Below, one piece after another: positions 4,179-5,401 of a DNA stretch of 5,401 bases. Source of the stretch: Acidimicrobiales bacterium (lineage in GTDB: Bacteria; Actinomycetota; Acidimicrobiia; Acidimicrobiales; Ilumatobacteraceae). Position numbers and translations under genes: made by a program. Where the stretch lies: NCBI GenBank assembly GCA_030833305.1, contig JAURHL010000138.1, positions 1 to 5,401 on the forward strand, in the 5' to 3' direction. The notes beneath the pieces are model-generated. The model searched no databases, was not told where the DNA came from, and saw only the letters and a list, made by a program, of their open reading frames with translations. The number at the start of each line of letters is the position of its first letter. Position 1 is the first letter of the stretch.

Positions 4179-5401
4179 TTGGCCTCACGTACCAACCCCC
4201 GCGAGCGTTATTCCTTCGCCAACCTCGACGAGGATCTCTCCAAGCTCAAAGAAGTCGTGAAGGACCCCGAGACCGGTCGCGAGAAGTTGGTCGACTTCGT
4301 CGCTCCCGACTTCATCGACATCCAGCGCAAGAGCTTCGAAGACTTCCTGAAGGTCGGTTTGGCCGAGGCGTTCCGCGACATCTCGCCGATCACCGACTTC
4401 CACGGCAACCTGCGTCTCGAGCTCGAGTACGACCCCGACGACGAGGACCTGTTCACCGAGCCCAAGTACTCCGTCGAGGAGTGCCGCGAAAAGGGCCACA
4501 CCTACATGAAGTCGATCCTGGTGAAGGCCACCTTCGTGAACCAGACGACCGGTGAGATCCGCCAGACCAAGGAATTCATGGGTGACTTCCCCATGATGAC
4601 CGAGAAGGGCACGTTCATCCACAACGGCACCGAGCGTGTCGTGGTGTCGCAGTTGGTGCGTAGTCCCGGCGTCATCTTCGAGGCCGGTGAGCGTTACCGC
4701 CTTCGTAACTTGTCCAAGCACCAGTTGGTGAAGGGCACCATCCACCCGCAGCGCGGTGAGTGGCTCGAGTTCGACGTCGAGCAGAAGCCCGGCAAGGACG
4801 TCACCGCCGGCACCCGCGTGGCCCGCAAGCGCCGCATGGGCGTGTTCACGCTGTTGCGTGCGCTCGGCTACGACGAGGATCACGCGCCCGGTTTCATCGA
4901 CCGTTTCGTGGCCCACTTCGATTTCCTCGAGGGTCAGTGGGAAAAGGAAAAGAACATTGCGCCCACACGTGACGAGGCACTTGTCGAGATCTACAAGCGC
5001 GCACGTCCGGGTGAACCGCCGACTCTCGAGTCGGCACGCGCATACTTCGAGAACGCATTCTTCGAGTCACGTCGTTACGACCTCTCGCGCGTCGGTCGCT
5101 ACAAGATCGACCGCAAGTTGGGCGAGGAGCTGAACAAGCTCGACCAGTTGTTCGGCAAGGGCACCCGCAAGTTGGGTGAGTACTTCCGCGTCGACATGGA
5201 CGACCCCAACAAGCGCCCCATCGAGAGCGATCCCGCCGACGGCAACGTGTTGCGCCCCAACGAGATCCTCGCGGCCATCTCGTACATGCTCCACCTCGTC
5301 AAGCAGGAGCCCGGCTACCGCCTCGACGATCAGGATCACTTCGCGAACCGTCGTATCCGTTCGGTGGGCGAGCTCATCCAGAACCAGGTGCGCATCGGTC
5401 T
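4179..5401 (+). CDS. rpoB: DNA-directed RNA polymerase beta subunit (5' part, runs off the window)
   Basis: The first 407 codons of RpoB, open at the right edge. RpoB forms one pincer and much of the catalytic cleft of RNA polymerase. The start is TTG, set by AGGAG six bases upstream and an in-frame TAG. The N-terminal protrusion opens with RERYSFANL and DIQRKSFEDFL (47-57). The highly conserved block FMGDFPMMTEKGTFI (133-147) is followed by NGTERVVVSQLVRSPGVIFE (149-168). A lobe part shows RKRRMGVFTLLRALGY (216-231), and RPGEPPTLESA (276-286) leads to RYDLSRVGRYKIDRKLG (299-315). The last residues, VGELIQNQVRIG, come before the main rifampicin-resistance cluster, which is therefore not visible. 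rpoC is expected downstream. It probably has its own promoter plus read-through from rplL. Confidence 0.98.
   Translation, partial: MASRTNPRERYSFANLDEDLSKLKEVVKDPETGREKLVDFVAPDFIDIQRKSFEDFLKVGLAEAFRDISPITDFHGNLRLELEYDPDDEDLFTEPKYSVEECREKGHTYMKSILVKATFVNQTTGEIRQTKEFMGDFPMMTEKGTFIHNGTERVVVSQLVRSPGVIFEAGERYRLRNLSKHQLVKGTIHPQRGEWLEFDVEQKPGKDVTAGTRVARKRRMGVFTLLRALGYDEDHAPGFIDRFVAHFDFLEGQWEKEKNIAPTRDEALVEIYKRARPGEPPTLESARAYFENAFFESRRYDLSRVGRYKIDRKLGEELNKLDQLFGKGTRKLGEYFRVDMDDPNKRPIESDPADGNVLRPNEILAAISYMLHLVKQEPGYRLDDQDHFANRRIRSVGELIQNQVRIG

Noticed and set aside
4185..4916. 243-residue open frame on the - strand opposite rpoB
   Set aside because: It is an antisense shadow of highly conserved rpoB codons.

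Overview
This is a conserved housekeeping region from a GC-rich bacterium, all on the + strand. It is the transcription/translation cluster: the 3' end of tuf, then rpmG, tRNA-Trp, secE, nusG, rplK, rplA, rplJ, rplL and the start of rpoB. The EF-Tu C-terminal peptide, GTG and TTG starts, G/C-ending codons with frequent TTG leucine, and a long acidic NusG N-terminus point to Actinomycetota. An Acidimicrobiia-type lineage is my best guess but is not proven by anything in the window.

Layout: 1-27 is the last eight codons and stop of a tuf copy; 40-204 is rpmG (L33); 221-293 is tRNA-Trp(CCA); 359-655 is secE, whose stop overlaps the nusG start (655-1347); 1391-1816 is rplK (L11); 1901-2599 is rplA (L1). 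A structured leader of about 197 nt (2600-2796) precedes rplJ (L10, 2797-3321, GTG start). An A/C-rich 87-nt spacer leads to rplL (L7/L12, 3409-3792). A 386-nt gene-free interval (3793-4178) holds strong hairpins, two candidate promoters and a pyrimidine-rich leader. Then comes rpoB from a TTG at 4179, running off the right edge after 407 codons.

How the genes work together: EF-Tu delivers aminoacyl-tRNA to the ribosome. L11, L10 and L12 form the GTPase-associated stalk on which it acts, and L1 forms the opposite stalk. NusG links RNA polymerase (RpoB) to ribosomes and termination control, and SecE is the small essential subunit of the SecYEG translocon.

No new gene system is present. The parts worth a second look are regulatory: the L10 leader with an 8-nt element complementary to the rplJ Shine-Dalgarno region, and the rplL-rpoB interval with a perfect 12-bp stem, tandem promoter-like sequences and a TCGT-rich leader. 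Smaller points are an L33 with an altered fourth zinc ligand and an L10 whose C-terminal helix length suggests three L12 dimers.
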